This document shows positions 44,332 to 53,508 of a stretch of DNA of 64,000 nt, in pieces; position 1 is the first letter of the stretch, and every line of letters starts with the position of its first letter. The position numbers and the translations under genes were made by a program. The notes under the pieces are model-generated. The model was not told the DNA's origin. It worked only from the letters and a program-made list of their open reading frames with translations, and made no database searches. The stretch covers positions 124,001 through 188,000 of the forward strand of contig NZ_PCPT01000003.1 in NCBI RefSeq assembly GCF_002975435.1, written 5' to 3'. The stretch is from Arthrobacter sp. MYb227 (lineage in GTDB: Bacteria; Actinomycetota; Actinomycetes; Actinomycetales; Micrococcaceae).

Positions 44332-45393
44332 ATGAAAAGCATGATGGATACGGTAATTATTGGTGCTGGTCAATGCGGCTTGGCGATCGCATATCTCTTG
44401 CATCAACGCGATGAAGAATGCCTCGTGCTTGAGGGGAATTCGGAGCCGGGAAGCAGTTGGAGTCACCGCTGGGACTCCCTAGAGCTTTTTACACCAGCCG
44501 AACACGACGGGCTTCCGGGCAGTCGCTTCCCCGCCAAAAATGGTCTGTACCCCACCGCAAACCAAATGGTCGACTATTTGCAGCATTATGCACGGAATTT
44601 TCAATTACCGGTGCACACCAATGTTCAAGTCGGTAAGCTGCGCGTTGATCCTGCCGGTGGCTTTGAGTTAGAGACCGCGGATGGCCCAATTCATACCCGA
44701 CGCGTAGTCGTCGCCACCGGTGGACATCAGATACCTCATATTCCGACCGTTGCCGAAAAGCTGGACGGTAGCATTCGGCAGCTGCATTCCAGTGACTACA
44801 AAAATCCAGACTCGGTGGCTAGCGGAGCAGTTGCAGTCATTGGGTTTGGAACCTCAGGAGCACAGATTGCCTGCGAGCTCGCAACAACCCATCCAGTGAC
44901 TTTGTGTGGAACCCCTACACCGGAGGTTCCCGAACGGCTGATTCGTTACGCACCAGTACTTTATTGGTTTCTCATTCACCACATCCTGACCCGAGGAACT
45001 CCAGTCGGGCGAAAACTTGCAACGAAGATTGGCGATCATGGCTCACCGCTCATTAGAACCTCGGTGGCGGATACCGAAGCGGCTGGGGTGCTACGTGCGG
45101 GTCGTATCGAAGACGTACTTGATGGAGCGATGGTTACTGCTGAGGGCGAAAAGCTTGATGTAGCGACGGTAATCTGGGCCACAGGTTTTCGGGCAGACTT
45201 TTCCTGGATTGAAGGACTTCGCACCGATGCCTATGGTCTGCCAATCCATCACCGGGGGATTAGTGAGCAATTTCCCGGGCTTGGATTTATGGGATTGCCT
45301 TTTCAGTACGGACTAAGCTCTGGCATCATCGGTGGAGTTGCTCGCGACGCTGGGTATTTGGTGCGTCACTTGGCATTCTCGCGCGCCTCATAG
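44332..45393 (+). CDS. FAD/NAD(P)-dependent monooxygenase-like flavoprotein
   Basis: A flavoprotein of about 353 residues with two Rossmann motifs. The FAD-binding VIIGAGQCGLAIAYLL is at the N-terminus, and the NAD(P)-binding VIGFGTSGAQIACELA is near residue 170. VIWATGFRADFSWI is the ATG motif typical of class B flavin monooxygenases and related oxidoreductases. The full FMO/BVMO fingerprint (FxGxxxHxxxW) is not obvious, so NAD(P)H-oxidising activity is safer than a named monooxygenase. Several in-frame starts exist (GTG 44320, ATG 44332, 44341, 44344). It is isolated between a hairpin and the yggS operon. Confidence 0.82.
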   Translation: MKSMMDTVIIGAGQCGLAIAYLLHQRDEECLVLEGNSEPGSSWSHRWDSLELFTPAEHDGLPGSRFPAKNGLYPTANQMVDYLQHYARNFQLPVHTNVQVGKLRVDPAGGFELETADGPIHTRRVVVATGGHQIPHIPTVAEKLDGSIRQLHSSDYKNPDSVASGAVAVIGFGTSGAQIACELATTHPVTLCGTPTPEVPERLIRYAPVLYWFLIHHILTRGTPVGRKLATKIGDHGSPLIRTSVADTEAAGVLRAGRIEDVLDGAMVTAEGEKLDVATVIWATGFRADFSWIEGLRTDAYGLPIHHRGISEQFPGLGFMGLPFQYGLSSGIIGGVARDAGYLVRHLAFSRAS

Positions 45394-45512
45394 GAGTTGC
45401 CCTTAGGGCGGAGCCGAACACAACATGCTAAGTTGGCGGTGGTGCATCCATGAAGGTTCATGGGTTTCATCGTGCCTTAATGGTTCCTTAGTGTGAAAGA
45501 TTTCTCGCCCTC

Positions 45513-46328
45513 ATGACTCAGTCAACTAATTCCTCCGGCCCGGCTGCTGAACACGCAAATTCGATCGAAGACTTCGAACACAACCTTGCCTCGATTAAAC
45601 GCCGCATTGAAACAGCGGCGATCAAGGCCGGGCGTGACCCGGAATCGATCCGACTACTGCCAGTGAGTAAGACAGTTCCGGAAGATCGACTACGTTTGGC
45701 CATTGCTGCCGGAGCAACTTTCCTTGGTGAAAATAAGGTTCAGGAAGCTGCCCGTAAGGCAGAAAACCTCGCAGATATCCCAGGACTTAAGTTCTCCGTC
45801 ATTGGAAACCTGCAAACGAATAAGGCTAAGTATGTTGCCCGGTTCGCCGACGAATTCCAGGCGCTAGATAACATCCGGCAGGCCGAAGCACTCCAGCGCC
45901 GCCTTGAACTTGAGGATCGTCAACTTGATGTCTTCGTTCAGGTGAACACCTCAAGCGAAGAAAGCAAATTTGGATTGGCGCCGGAGGCTGTCCAAGAATT
46001 CGTTGACCAGCTCCCACAATTTGATCGCTTGCACGTCAAGGGCCTGATGACTCTTGCTCTCTTTAGCGACGATAAAGAAGCGGTTCGTGCCTGCTTTATC
46101 CGTCTGCGCGAAATTCGCGACATGCTCCGTGAGACCGCCCCAGCTGGCATGAAGATTGAAGAGCTCTCCATGGGTATGAGTGGAGACTTTGAACTAGCAA
46201 TCGAAGAAGGTGCAACTGTCGTACGCGTTGGGCAGGGAATCTTTGGTGCCAGAGCACTACCGGATAGCTACTACTGGCCTGGTTTTGCTGGTGAAAAGCC
46301 TGCTGCCAACACGCCAGCAGCCGAGTAA
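45513..46328 (+). CDS. yggS: PLP homeostasis protein (YggS/PLPBP family)
   Basis: A 271-residue single-domain, alanine-racemase-fold protein that holds pyridoxal 5'-phosphate and buffers vitamin B6 levels. The PLP lysine is in LLPVSKTVPEDRL (about K53). Family blocks FLGENKVQEAARKAE, VIGNLQTNKAKYV and LSMGMSGDFELAIEEGATVVR are all present. The first 25 and last 15 residues are variable extensions. The pyridoxal-kinase-like gene starts 12 bases downstream, so the two PLP-related genes probably form one operon. Confidence 0.93.
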   Translation: MTQSTNSSGPAAEHANSIEDFEHNLASIKRRIETAAIKAGRDPESIRLLPVSKTVPEDRLRLAIAAGATFLGENKVQEAARKAENLADIPGLKFSVIGNLQTNKAKYVARFADEFQALDNIRQAEALQRRLELEDRQLDVFVQVNTSSEESKFGLAPEAVQEFVDQLPQFDRLHVKGLMTLALFSDDKEAVRACFIRLREIRDMLRETAPAGMKIEELSMGMSGDFELAIEEGATVVRVGQGIFGARALPDSYYWPGFAGEKPAANTPAAE

Positions 46329-46340
46329 GCACTTCAAAGC

Positions 46341-47153
46341 ATGAATCATTCGCTTCCCTATGAGCTTGACCAGCGCTCGGTAGCAGCCGTGGTCATCAGT
46401 TCTCAACTGGCCTTCGGCTCGGTGGGTAATAACGTTATCGCTCGACTTATCGAACGACACCACCACCGGGTGGTTGCCGTCCCGACGGTCTTGCTGAGCA
46501 ATCTTCCGCATTACCCATCACTGGCCGGGGGAGCGATTGATGATGCTTGGCTCGCTGGAATCCTCGAGGAACTACTAGCCCGCGAGGTGCTGCTTAGTGC
46601 CACCTATGTTTGCGTCGGGTACTTAGCGCATCCTGGCCAAGCAAGGATCATCGGTGAATGGTTCACCCGACTCAAGTCAATGATCCCAAACATCCGACTC
46701 ATAGTTGACCCAGCTATGGGAGATGATGATGTGGGCTTATACACCGCACCCGAAGTGGTAGAGGGGTATGCCGAGTTCTTGATGCCCTTGGCCACCGGAA
46801 TGACACCTAACAACTTTGAGCTGGGCCTGCTTGCCAGTGTTGATTCGGGCGATGTCATCACCCGGGCACGCGGGATGCTTGGCAAAGAGTTGGAATGGGT
46901 CGCTGTCACCAGTGCCTCCGCAACGGAATCTGAGCAAAAGTTTGTGCGTACCCTGCTGGTTACCAAAGTCAATCACTGGGAAATCAATACGCCGTGGGTT
47001 GAAAGCCGAGCCAAGGGCGCAGGAGATCACTTCCTGGGCACTACAGTTGCCGGATTACTCGACGGGCTCGAGCTTGAAGCGGCGATGGAAATAGCAGCTA
47101 CTGCCACCGCTCGTGCCTTGGCTGGAAAAGATCCAGACTTCGCCGCGCGTTAG
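46341..47153 (+). CDS. pdxY: Pyridoxal kinase (PdxY-like)
   Basis: A 270-residue ribokinase-fold kinase likely to phosphorylate pyridoxal. The N-terminus VVISSQLAFGSVGNNVI matches the PdxY/PdxK substrate-binding loop. VDPAMGDDDVGLY is the phosphate/metal region. TPNNFELGLL and the catalytic GAGDHFLGT (anion hole plus base aspartate) complete the fold. GTGD is the common form of the last motif; the alanine here is conservative. It follows yggS by 12 bases, which supports a shared vitamin B6 role. Confidence 0.85.
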   Translation: MNHSLPYELDQRSVAAVVISSQLAFGSVGNNVIARLIERHHHRVVAVPTVLLSNLPHYPSLAGGAIDDAWLAGILEELLAREVLLSATYVCVGYLAHPGQARIIGEWFTRLKSMIPNIRLIVDPAMGDDDVGLYTAPEVVEGYAEFLMPLATGMTPNNFELGLLASVDSGDVITRARGMLGKELEWVAVTSASATESEQKFVRTLLVTKVNHWEINTPWVESRAKGAGDHFLGTTVAGLLDGLELEAAMEIAATATARALAGKDPDFAAR

Positions 47154-47190
47154 GCGAGTGCTGACCATCCTTGATGCTTAGACTAAATCT

Positions 47191-47646
47191 ATGAAATTAG
47201 CTGAGGCTTTGGCCCACCGAGCTGACATGAGCACCAGGATGAGCCAGCTGGCTGCACGTATTGAGCAAAACGTATTGGTTCAAGAAGGTGAGCAACCGGC
47301 AGAAGATCCGCTGGCATTGCTTGTAGAACATGATCGACTTGCCAATGATTTGCGTGAACTGATCCTACGGATCAACACCACGAATCTTGAGGTGAGCATT
47401 CCGGGGCACCAAAATATGACAGATGCGCTAGCGCACCGAGATGTCCTGCGTCTACAAGTTCGTCTGCGCCAGAGCGTTGCTCAGCGCGCCTCGGCACGAT
47501 TTGATCGCAGTACTCGAAGTGAACTTCGCTACGTTTCAATCGTTGATGTTCCGCTGGTACGAACCGAGGCTGATGAGCTCTCCGCACAGCTTCGCGAGCT
47601 AGACACTCGTATACAGGAAGCAAATTGGCTCAACGACCTTCGATGA
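47191..47646 (+). CDS. DIP1984 family protein
   Basis: A 151-residue, largely helical and charged protein matching the DIP1984 family: LAEALAHRADMSTRMSQLAA, LLVEHDRLANDLRELILRIN, TDALAHRDVLRLQVRLR and SELRYVSIVDV. The long heptad-like segments suggest coiled coils. Function unknown. It lies 37 bases downstream of the pyridoxal-kinase-like gene on the same strand and may be the third gene of that operon. A hairpin at 47713-47736 follows. Confidence 0.8.
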   Translation: MKLAEALAHRADMSTRMSQLAARIEQNVLVQEGEQPAEDPLALLVEHDRLANDLRELILRINTTNLEVSIPGHQNMTDALAHRDVLRLQVRLRQSVAQRASARFDRSTRSELRYVSIVDVPLVRTEADELSAQLRELDTRIQEANWLNDLR

Positions 47647-47712
47647 GCCCAAGCTATAACTAGATCGTAAAAGTCGGTAGTACCTCTCACAGGTGCGTGC
47701 GCAAGGCCCAAC

Positions 47713-47736
47713 GCCATCCGGGCCTAATTGGATGGC
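47713..47736 (+). terminator. Hairpin after the DIP1984 gene
   Basis: GCCATCC (47713-47719) and GGATGGC (47730-47736) form a 7-bp stem with a 10-base loop and no U-tract. Possible end of the yggS-pdxY-DIP1984 transcript. Confidence 0.4.
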
Positions 47737-47948
47737 TGCATTGGGATTGAAGGACCAATCCGCCGGGTCAATCCGGACACAGTTCACGTCCTTCACCGTG
47801 CACACCAGCACTGGGCTCTAAACGGGCATCACATCGCACAAATTATCACCACGCGCAGGCTTGTTAGTGGTACGAGGGTGGGTTCGGGGACAAAACGATC
47901 AAAATGTCGGTATCGAGCGCTAAATTTATGAGACGGCCAAAGGTCTGA

Positions 47949-47996
47949 ACACTACCTATAGTGTTTGACCTCATTGAGGTACGCCACATGTTGTGG
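47949..47996 (+). promoter_or_regulatory. Tandem NrdR boxes upstream of nrdHIEF
   Basis: The first box, ACACTACCTATAGTGT (47949-47964), closely matches the NrdR consensus (ACAC-WATATATW-GTGT). The second, ACGCCACATGTTGTGG (47981-47996), matches it at 11 of 16 positions. Sixteen bases separate them, giving 32 bp (three helical turns) between centres, the spacing known for NrdR pairs. This is the expected repressor site for ribonucleotide reductase genes. It lies about 410 bases before nrdH, so the leader transcript would be long. Confidence 0.8.
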
Positions 47997-48073
47997 TTTA
48001 TCCCAAGGAAAACGACACGCCGGAGCTGCTCGACACGCCAAAATTAATAACTTGAGCTATTCACTCCACAGCT

Positions 48074-48133
48074 TGTGGATACGGGAGGCGATTCATTGGA
48101 TTCACGGGGTTTAAACAGCCCAACTTATCCACA
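48074..48133. promoter_or_regulatory. DnaA-box-like sites in the nrd leader
   Basis: TTATCCACA (48125-48133) is a perfect DnaA box. TGTGGATAC (48074-48082) is an 8-of-9 match in the opposite orientation. TGTGGGGAG near 48150 is a weaker third candidate. DnaA control of ribonucleotide reductase is known for E. coli nrdAB; here it is an inference from the motifs. Confidence 0.5.
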
Positions 48134-48273
48134 GTGGGTGTGGACTACCTGTGGGGAGAATGACATACTTGTAATACATCATGTTGGGGTTGGAGCAAGC
48201 TCTGCCCACTAGATGTAGTATTGAAACCGCTGGCGAGGCCGAATGCTAAATCCCCCAAAAGTCGGGGAAGCGC

Positions 48274-48321
48274 ATGAATCTCCGCCCCCCTCGAAGGCTG
48301 AAAATGCCCGGGGTCAGCTAG
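48274..48321 (+). CDS. Possible 15-codon leader peptide of the nrd operon
   Basis: ATG at 48274 is preceded by GGGGAAG (48264-48270) at good spacing and encodes MNLRPPRRLKMPGVS, ending at TAG 48319-48321. The stop codon directly abuts the strong hairpin beginning at 48322. TCCCC (48251-48255) can pair with GGGGA (48264-48268) and would hide the ribosome-binding site. This layout suggests a leader peptide or translational sensor. A chance short frame is possible. Confidence 0.35.
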   Translation: MNLRPPRRLKMPGVS

Positions 48322-48358
48322 TTCCGGCAGGTACCCCGTTTGAGAGGTACTGCCGGAA
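48322..48358 (+). promoter_or_regulatory. Strong hairpin in the nrdH leader
   Basis: TTCCGGCA-G-GTACC (48322-48335) pairs with GGTAC-TGCCGGAA (48346-48358): 13 bp with one bulged G and a 10-base loop. No U-tract follows closely, so a simple intrinsic terminator is unlikely. It may be an attenuation, stability or RNA-binding element 48 bases before nrdH. Confidence 0.6.
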
Positions 48359-48406
48359 GCCAGACACATAAAATACACAGATTTTTGCACGAGGGGATTT
48401 ACGGAC

Positions 48407-48652
48407 ATGACCGTCACCGTTTACACGAAGCCAGCATGCGTACAGTGCAACGCAACTTACCGCGCACTGGACAAGAAGGGCATCGTCTACAAGAGCGTAG
48501 ATATCTCAAAGGATCCTGAAGCCCTCGAGCGCGTACTTGCCATGGGCTACCAGCAGGCACCTGTCGTCATCACCGACGCCGATCACTGGTCGGGCTTCCG
48601 TCCGGACAAGATCGATGAGCTTGCAGCGGGTTTGTCCGTTGCAGTGGCCTAA
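48407..48652 (+). CDS. nrdH: Glutaredoxin-like protein NrdH
   Basis: An 81-residue redoxin that reduces class Ib ribonucleotide reductase. It starts TVTVYTKPACVQCNATYRAL, with the redox pair C11 and C14 in the CVQC motif typical of NrdH. The C-terminal WSGFRPDKI is the NrdH signature replacing the glutathione-binding region of glutaredoxins. NrdH usually receives electrons from thioredoxin reductase. First gene of nrdHIEF; nrdI starts 50 bases downstream. Confidence 0.97.
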   Translation: MTVTVYTKPACVQCNATYRALDKKGIVYKSVDISKDPEALERVLAMGYQQAPVVITDADHWSGFRPDKIDELAAGLSVAVA

Positions 48653-48702
48653 CCAGCCCGTTCCAAGCATTACCGAAAACAAGTAATATCGAGGCGATCA
48701 CG

Positions 48703-49182
48703 ATGCCTACTTCATCGTTGGCAACACCGATGCAAGATCACGCCCACGTGGCGGAGGTACTCACCAACAGCCGCTTGATCTACTTTTCCTCGGCCTCCGG
48801 TTACACACACCGGTTCGCCGAGAAGCTCGGGATTGATTCAGTTCGAATCCCGCTGCTAGCCAGAGAACCACAACTTGTGGCCACGGAGCCGTTCGTCCTT
48901 CTTCTTCCTACCTACGGTGGAGAAAAAGGGGAGCGATCGATTCCACCCCAGGTCGTGAAGTTCCTCAACGACGCACGCAATAGAAACCTATTGCGCGGTG
49001 TTGTGGGAGCCGGCAACACAAACTTTGGAACCACTTACTGCCTGGCGGCAATCAAGATTGCCGCCAAATGTAATGTTCCACTTCTTTACAAATTTGAACT
49101 CATGGGCACCCAAGAAGATGTGACCAGAGTTCGCGAAGGATTGGAAGTCTTTTGGACACGAATGTCGCGGAGCTCGAAGTGA
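48703..49182 (+). CDS. nrdI: Flavodoxin-like maturation protein NrdI
   Basis: A 159-residue flavodoxin-like protein that delivers an oxidant for assembling the Mn(III)2-tyrosyl radical cofactor of NrdF. Family blocks: [19 protein letters not shown] (FMN phosphate loop), [19 protein letters not shown] and [14 protein letters not shown]. The N-terminal 20 residues are variable, and ATG 48703 or 48730 could be used. The stop codon overlaps the proposed nrdE GTG start (GTGA). Confidence 0.96.
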   Translation: MPTSSLATPMQDHAHVAEVLTNSRLIYFSSASGYTHRFAEKLGIDSVRIPLLAREPQLVATEPFVLLLPTYGGEKGERSIPPQVVKFLNDARNRNLLRGVVGAGNTNFGTTYCLAAIKIAAKCNVPLLYKFELMGTQEDVTRVREGLEVFWTRMSRSSK

Positions 49183-51320
49183 AGCAGGATTCTAAAGAAA
49201 TGCCTGCCGCTTTTCAGGGCTTGGGTTACCACGAACTGAACGCCATGCTGAACCTTTACGGTTCCGATGGCCGCATTCAGTTCGAGGCAGACCGTGCTGC
49301 AGCACGTCAGTACTTCTTGGAACACGTGAACAACAACACTGTGTTCTTCCATGACCTGGACGAGAAGCTTGAGTACTTGGTCAAGCACGAGTACTACGAG
49401 CGTGAAACCCTCGATCAGTACACCATGAACTTCATTCGCGATCTCTACCGCACCGCCTACGGCAAGAAGTTCCGCTTCGAAACCTTCCTGGGCGCCTTCA
49501 AGTTCTACACCTCCTATACGCTTAAGACCTTTGACGGCAAGCGTTACCTCGAGCGCTACGAAGACCGCGTCTGCATGGTTGCCTTGCACCTTGCCCGCGG
49601 TGATGAAGAAATGGCAATCGCTCTGGTCCACGAGATCATCGATGGCCGCTTCCAGCCGGCAACCCCGACGTTCCTGAACGCCGGTAAGGCCCAGCGCGGC
49701 GAGCTCGTTTCCTGCTTCCTGCTGCGCATCGAAGACAACATGGAATCAATCTCCCGTGGCATTAATTCCTCGTTGCAGCTTTCCAAGCGCGGCGGCGGTG
49801 TTGCCCTCTCGCTGACCAACGTTCGTGAACACGGGGCCCCGATCAAGCAGATCGAGAACCAGTCCTCGGGTGTTATCCCGGTGATGAAGCTTCTCGAAGA
49901 CAGCTTCTCCTACGCCAACCAGCTTGGCGCACGTCAGGGTGCAGGTGCCGTCTACCTGAACGCACACCACCCGGACATCCTTCGCTTCTTGGATACCAAG
50001 CGCGAAAACGCCGATGAGAAGATCCGTATCAAGACCCTGTCCCTGGGCGTTGTGGTACCGGATATCACCTTTGATCTGGCACGCAAGAACGAGGACATGT
50101 ACCTCTTCTCGCCATACGACATTGAAAAGGTTTACGGAGTTCCGTTCTCGGATATCTTCGTGACCCAGAAGTACTACGAGATGGTCGATGATGCACGCAT
50201 CAAGAAGACCAAGATCAACGCTCGTGAGTTCTTCCAGACCCTGGCCGAGATCCAGTTCGAGTCCGGTTACCCGTACATCATGTTCGAAGATACGGTAAAC
50301 CGCGAGAACCCGATCAAGGGCAAGATCTCCATGAGCAACCTGTGCTCGGAAATCCTCCAGGTCTCGACCCCGTCGATCTACAACGAAGACTTGAGCTACG
50401 AAACCGTGGGCAAGGATATTTCTTGCAACCTCGGTTCGATGAACATTGCCAAGGCCATGGACGGCAAGGATCTGGGTGCCTCGATCGAGACCGCTATTCG
50501 TGCGCTCTCGGCTGTTTCGGACATGTCCTACATCAACTCGGTTCCATCGATTGCTCAGGGTAATGCTCGCACCCACGCCATTGGTCTGGGACAGATGAAC
50601 CTGCACGGTTACCTGGCTCGCGAACGCGTCTACTACGGCTCTGAGGAAGGTATTGATTTCACCAATATCTACTTCTACACCGTCGTTTACCACGCACTAC
50701 GCGCCTCGAACAAGATCGCCATCGAAAAGCAGCAGACCTTCGACGGCTTCGAGGATTCGAAGTACGCAACCGGTGAATACTTCGATAAGTACACCGATCA
50801 GGCATGGGTTCCGGCTACCGAGCGCGTGAGCGAACTCTTTGCTGGCATCCACATCCCGACCCAGGATGACTGGCGTGAGCTGAAGGCTTCAATCATGGAG
50901 CACGGCATCTACAACCAGAACCTGCAGGCGGTCCCGCCGACCGGCTCAATTTCTTACATCAACAACTCGACCTCTTCCATCCACCCGGTGGCAGCGAAGA
51001 TTGAGATCCGTAAGGAAGGCAAGATCGGCCGCGTGTACTACCCGGCTCCGTACCTGACCAACGACAACCTGGAGTACTACCAGGATGCCTACGAAATCGG
51101 TTACGAAAAGGTCATCGACACCTACGCCGCTGCAACCCAGCACGTTGACCAGGGCCTGTCCCTGACGCTGTTCTTCAAGGACACCGCAACCACGCGTGAT
51201 ATCAACAAGGCTCAGATCTACGCATGGCGCAAGGGAATCAAGACCCTTTACTACATACGCCTACGTCAGATGGCACTTGAAGGGACCGAGGTGGAGGGCT
51301 GCGTCTCATGCGCACTTTAA
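49179..51320 (+). CDS. nrdE: Class Ib ribonucleotide reductase alpha subunit
   Basis: Catalytic subunit reducing NDPs to dNDPs, about 713 residues. The ATP-cone of class Ia enzymes is absent, as expected for class Ib. The active-site motifs [24 protein letters not shown] (NxCxE) and [12 protein letters not shown] are present, and the C-terminal EGCVSCAL supplies the swinging cysteine pair that NrdH reduces. The frame opens at TTG 49152, but GTG 49179 has GGAG nearby and overlaps the nrdI stop by four bases, so it is preferred. A large hairpin lies between nrdE and nrdF. Confidence 0.96.
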   Translation: MKQDSKEMPAAFQGLGYHELNAMLNLYGSDGRIQFEADRAAARQYFLEHVNNNTVFFHDLDEKLEYLVKHEYYERETLDQYTMNFIRDLYRTAYGKKFRFETFLGAFKFYTSYTLKTFDGKRYLERYEDRVCMVALHLARGDEEMAIALVHEIIDGRFQPATPTFLNAGKAQRGELVSCFLLRIEDNMESISRGINSSLQLSKRGGGVALSLTNVREHGAPIKQIENQSSGVIPVMKLLEDSFSYANQLGARQGAGAVYLNAHHPDILRFLDTKRENADEKIRIKTLSLGVVVPDITFDLARKNEDMYLFSPYDIEKVYGVPFSDIFVTQKYYEMVDDARIKKTKINAREFFQTLAEIQFESGYPYIMFEDTVNRENPIKGKISMSNLCSEILQVSTPSIYNEDLSYETVGKDISCNLGSMNIAKAMDGKDLGASIETAIRALSAVSDMSYINSVPSIAQGNARTHAIGLGQMNLHGYLARERVYYGSEEGIDFTNIYFYTVVYHALRASNKIAIEKQQTFDGFEDSKYATGEYFDKYTDQAWVPATERVSELFAGIHIPTQDDWRELKASIMEHGIYNQNLQAVPPTGSISYINNSTSSIHPVAAKIEIRKEGKIGRVYYPAPYLTNDNLEYYQDAYEIGYEKVIDTYAAATQHVDQGLSLTLFFKDTATTRDINKAQIYAWRKGIKTLYYIRLRQMALEGTEVEGCVSCAL

Positions 51321-51373
51321 TCGCTGTCGAATCACCACCGGTCGTCAGGTAGTAAAAGCCCTAAACACCGATC

Positions 51374-51412
51374 TGCGTACGACGGCGGGCATCCCACCCG
51401 CCGTCGTACGCA
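51374..51412 (+). promoter_or_regulatory. 16-bp perfect hairpin between nrdE and nrdF
   Basis: TGCGTACGACGGCGGG (51374-51389) and CCCGCCGTCGTACGCA (51397-51412) pair perfectly around a 7-base loop. There is no U-tract. It could set the ratio of nrdE to nrdF mRNA by processing, stabilise the upstream mRNA, or be a partial terminator. Confidence 0.75.
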
Positions 51413-51436
51413 CACCCGCAACAACCACAAACTTGA

Positions 51437-52435
<999 letters not shown>

Positions 52436-52460
52436 GTCCTTATAACACCCTCGTTGTCAT

Positions 52461-52500
52461 GAAGGGCGCTAGCATCCACTCAAGGAAGCTAGCGCCCTTC
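52461..52500 (+). terminator. Terminator hairpin after nrdF
   Basis: GAAGGGCGCTAGC (52461-52473) and GCTAGCGCCCTTC (52488-52500) form a perfect 13-bp stem with a 14-base loop, 25 bases after nrdF. No U-tract, as in many actinobacterial terminators. The following 52501-52768 holds no convincing gene. Confidence 0.75.
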
Positions 52501-52768
52501 AGTGCGTTCTGCGCGCGATGAATGCCCACTAATTGCCTTCATCTAATGTGCCGCTCATGAGAATTGGAACTACGGGCAGTAACTGCCTTGGTATTTTTCG
52601 TCGAGATCAAGGCCGCGCCAAGTGCATAAGCGTCGAAACGTTAGCTCGGTACCGACAGTACAGCGGTTGCCCATTGTCGCGGATGCCGAACTTTTGTTTG
52701 GATTATGAATCGTTTGAAGCCGTGCGAGAGTACAATTTGGGGCATCCTGAAACAAAGGAATACCCCCC

Positions 52769-53350
52769 ATGGGCAAGGTAGTCATGTACGCCTCGGTATC
52801 GCTTGACGGCTTCATCGCGGATCAAAACGACCAACCCGGAGCGCTGTTTGATTGGCTGACCACTGGTGATGTTCCGTTGGATGAGAGTGGCATGCTAATG
52901 GTCTCCCAGAGCTCCTACGACTATATTCGGGCGTACTGGGACCATATCGGGGTAACGATCGTCGGCCGGCATGTTTTTGATTTGACTGACGGTTGGGATG
53001 GGCACCCTCCGAGTGGAATTGACCACGTGATCGTGGTGACTCACCGGCCGGTCCCGGATGCGTGGGACCCGCAGGCACCGTTTTATTTTGTTGACGGCGT
53101 GGAGGCAGCCGTGGCAAGAGCTCAGGAACTCGCGGGGGATCGCATCGTTGAGGTTGCAGCCGGGGATGTAGGTGGCCAAGTTCTTGCAGCAGGTCTTATC
53201 GATGAAATTCGCATGGACGTCGCACCCGTTGTGTTTGGATCTGGCAAGAAATACTTCGGGTCTTTTAAAGCACAGCAGCTGTTGAAAGATCCCGACGAGG
53301 TGATTCAGGGCAACCGGGTGCTTCACCTGCGATATGCGGTGCGCCGTTGA
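52769..53350 (+). CDS. Dihydrofolate reductase-like (RibD C-terminal domain) protein
   Basis: A 193-residue single-domain reductase of the RibD_C/DHFR-like family. The opening GKVVMYASVSLDGFIADQND is characteristic, TIVGRHVFDLTDGW is the NADPH-side block, and VVFGSGKKYFG is the closing motif. Such free-standing proteins are often named dihydrofolate reductases, but true DHFR or riboflavin activity is rarely shown. AAAGGAA precedes the ATG. It is separate from the nrd operon, being after the terminator. Confidence 0.85.
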   Translation: MGKVVMYASVSLDGFIADQNDQPGALFDWLTTGDVPLDESGMLMVSQSSYDYIRAYWDHIGVTIVGRHVFDLTDGWDGHPPSGIDHVIVVTHRPVPDAWDPQAPFYFVDGVEAAVARAQELAGDRIVEVAAGDVGGQVLAAGLIDEIRMDVAPVVFGSGKKYFGSFKAQQLLKDPDEVIQGNRVLHLRYAVRR

Positions 53351-53508
53351 AGAATCGGAGCTGACGGTCGGATTAGCCTGCGACGAACAACGAAACACGA
53401 ATGGTGCGGCCATCCCGCAAGATGCGCTTTGATCCGCATTATTTCAATATGTTTCTTAACCGCGTACTGTCGATTCATTTAACCCGCGGCGGGCACAAAT
53501 CATATATC

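Noticed and set aside
48181-48249. 22-codon frame MLGLEQALP... in the nrd leader
   Set aside because: No Shine-Dalgarno before the ATG at 48181. The 48274 frame is a better leader candidate.
48181-48400. Cobalamin riboswitch before nrdH
   Set aside because: I looked for the B12-box and the conserved core of AdoCbl riboswitches and found no match. Class Ib enzymes also do not need cobalamin.
52533-52781. 82-residue plus-strand frame after the nrdF terminator
   Set aside because: Overlaps the start of the DHFR-like gene in another frame and has no recognisable features.
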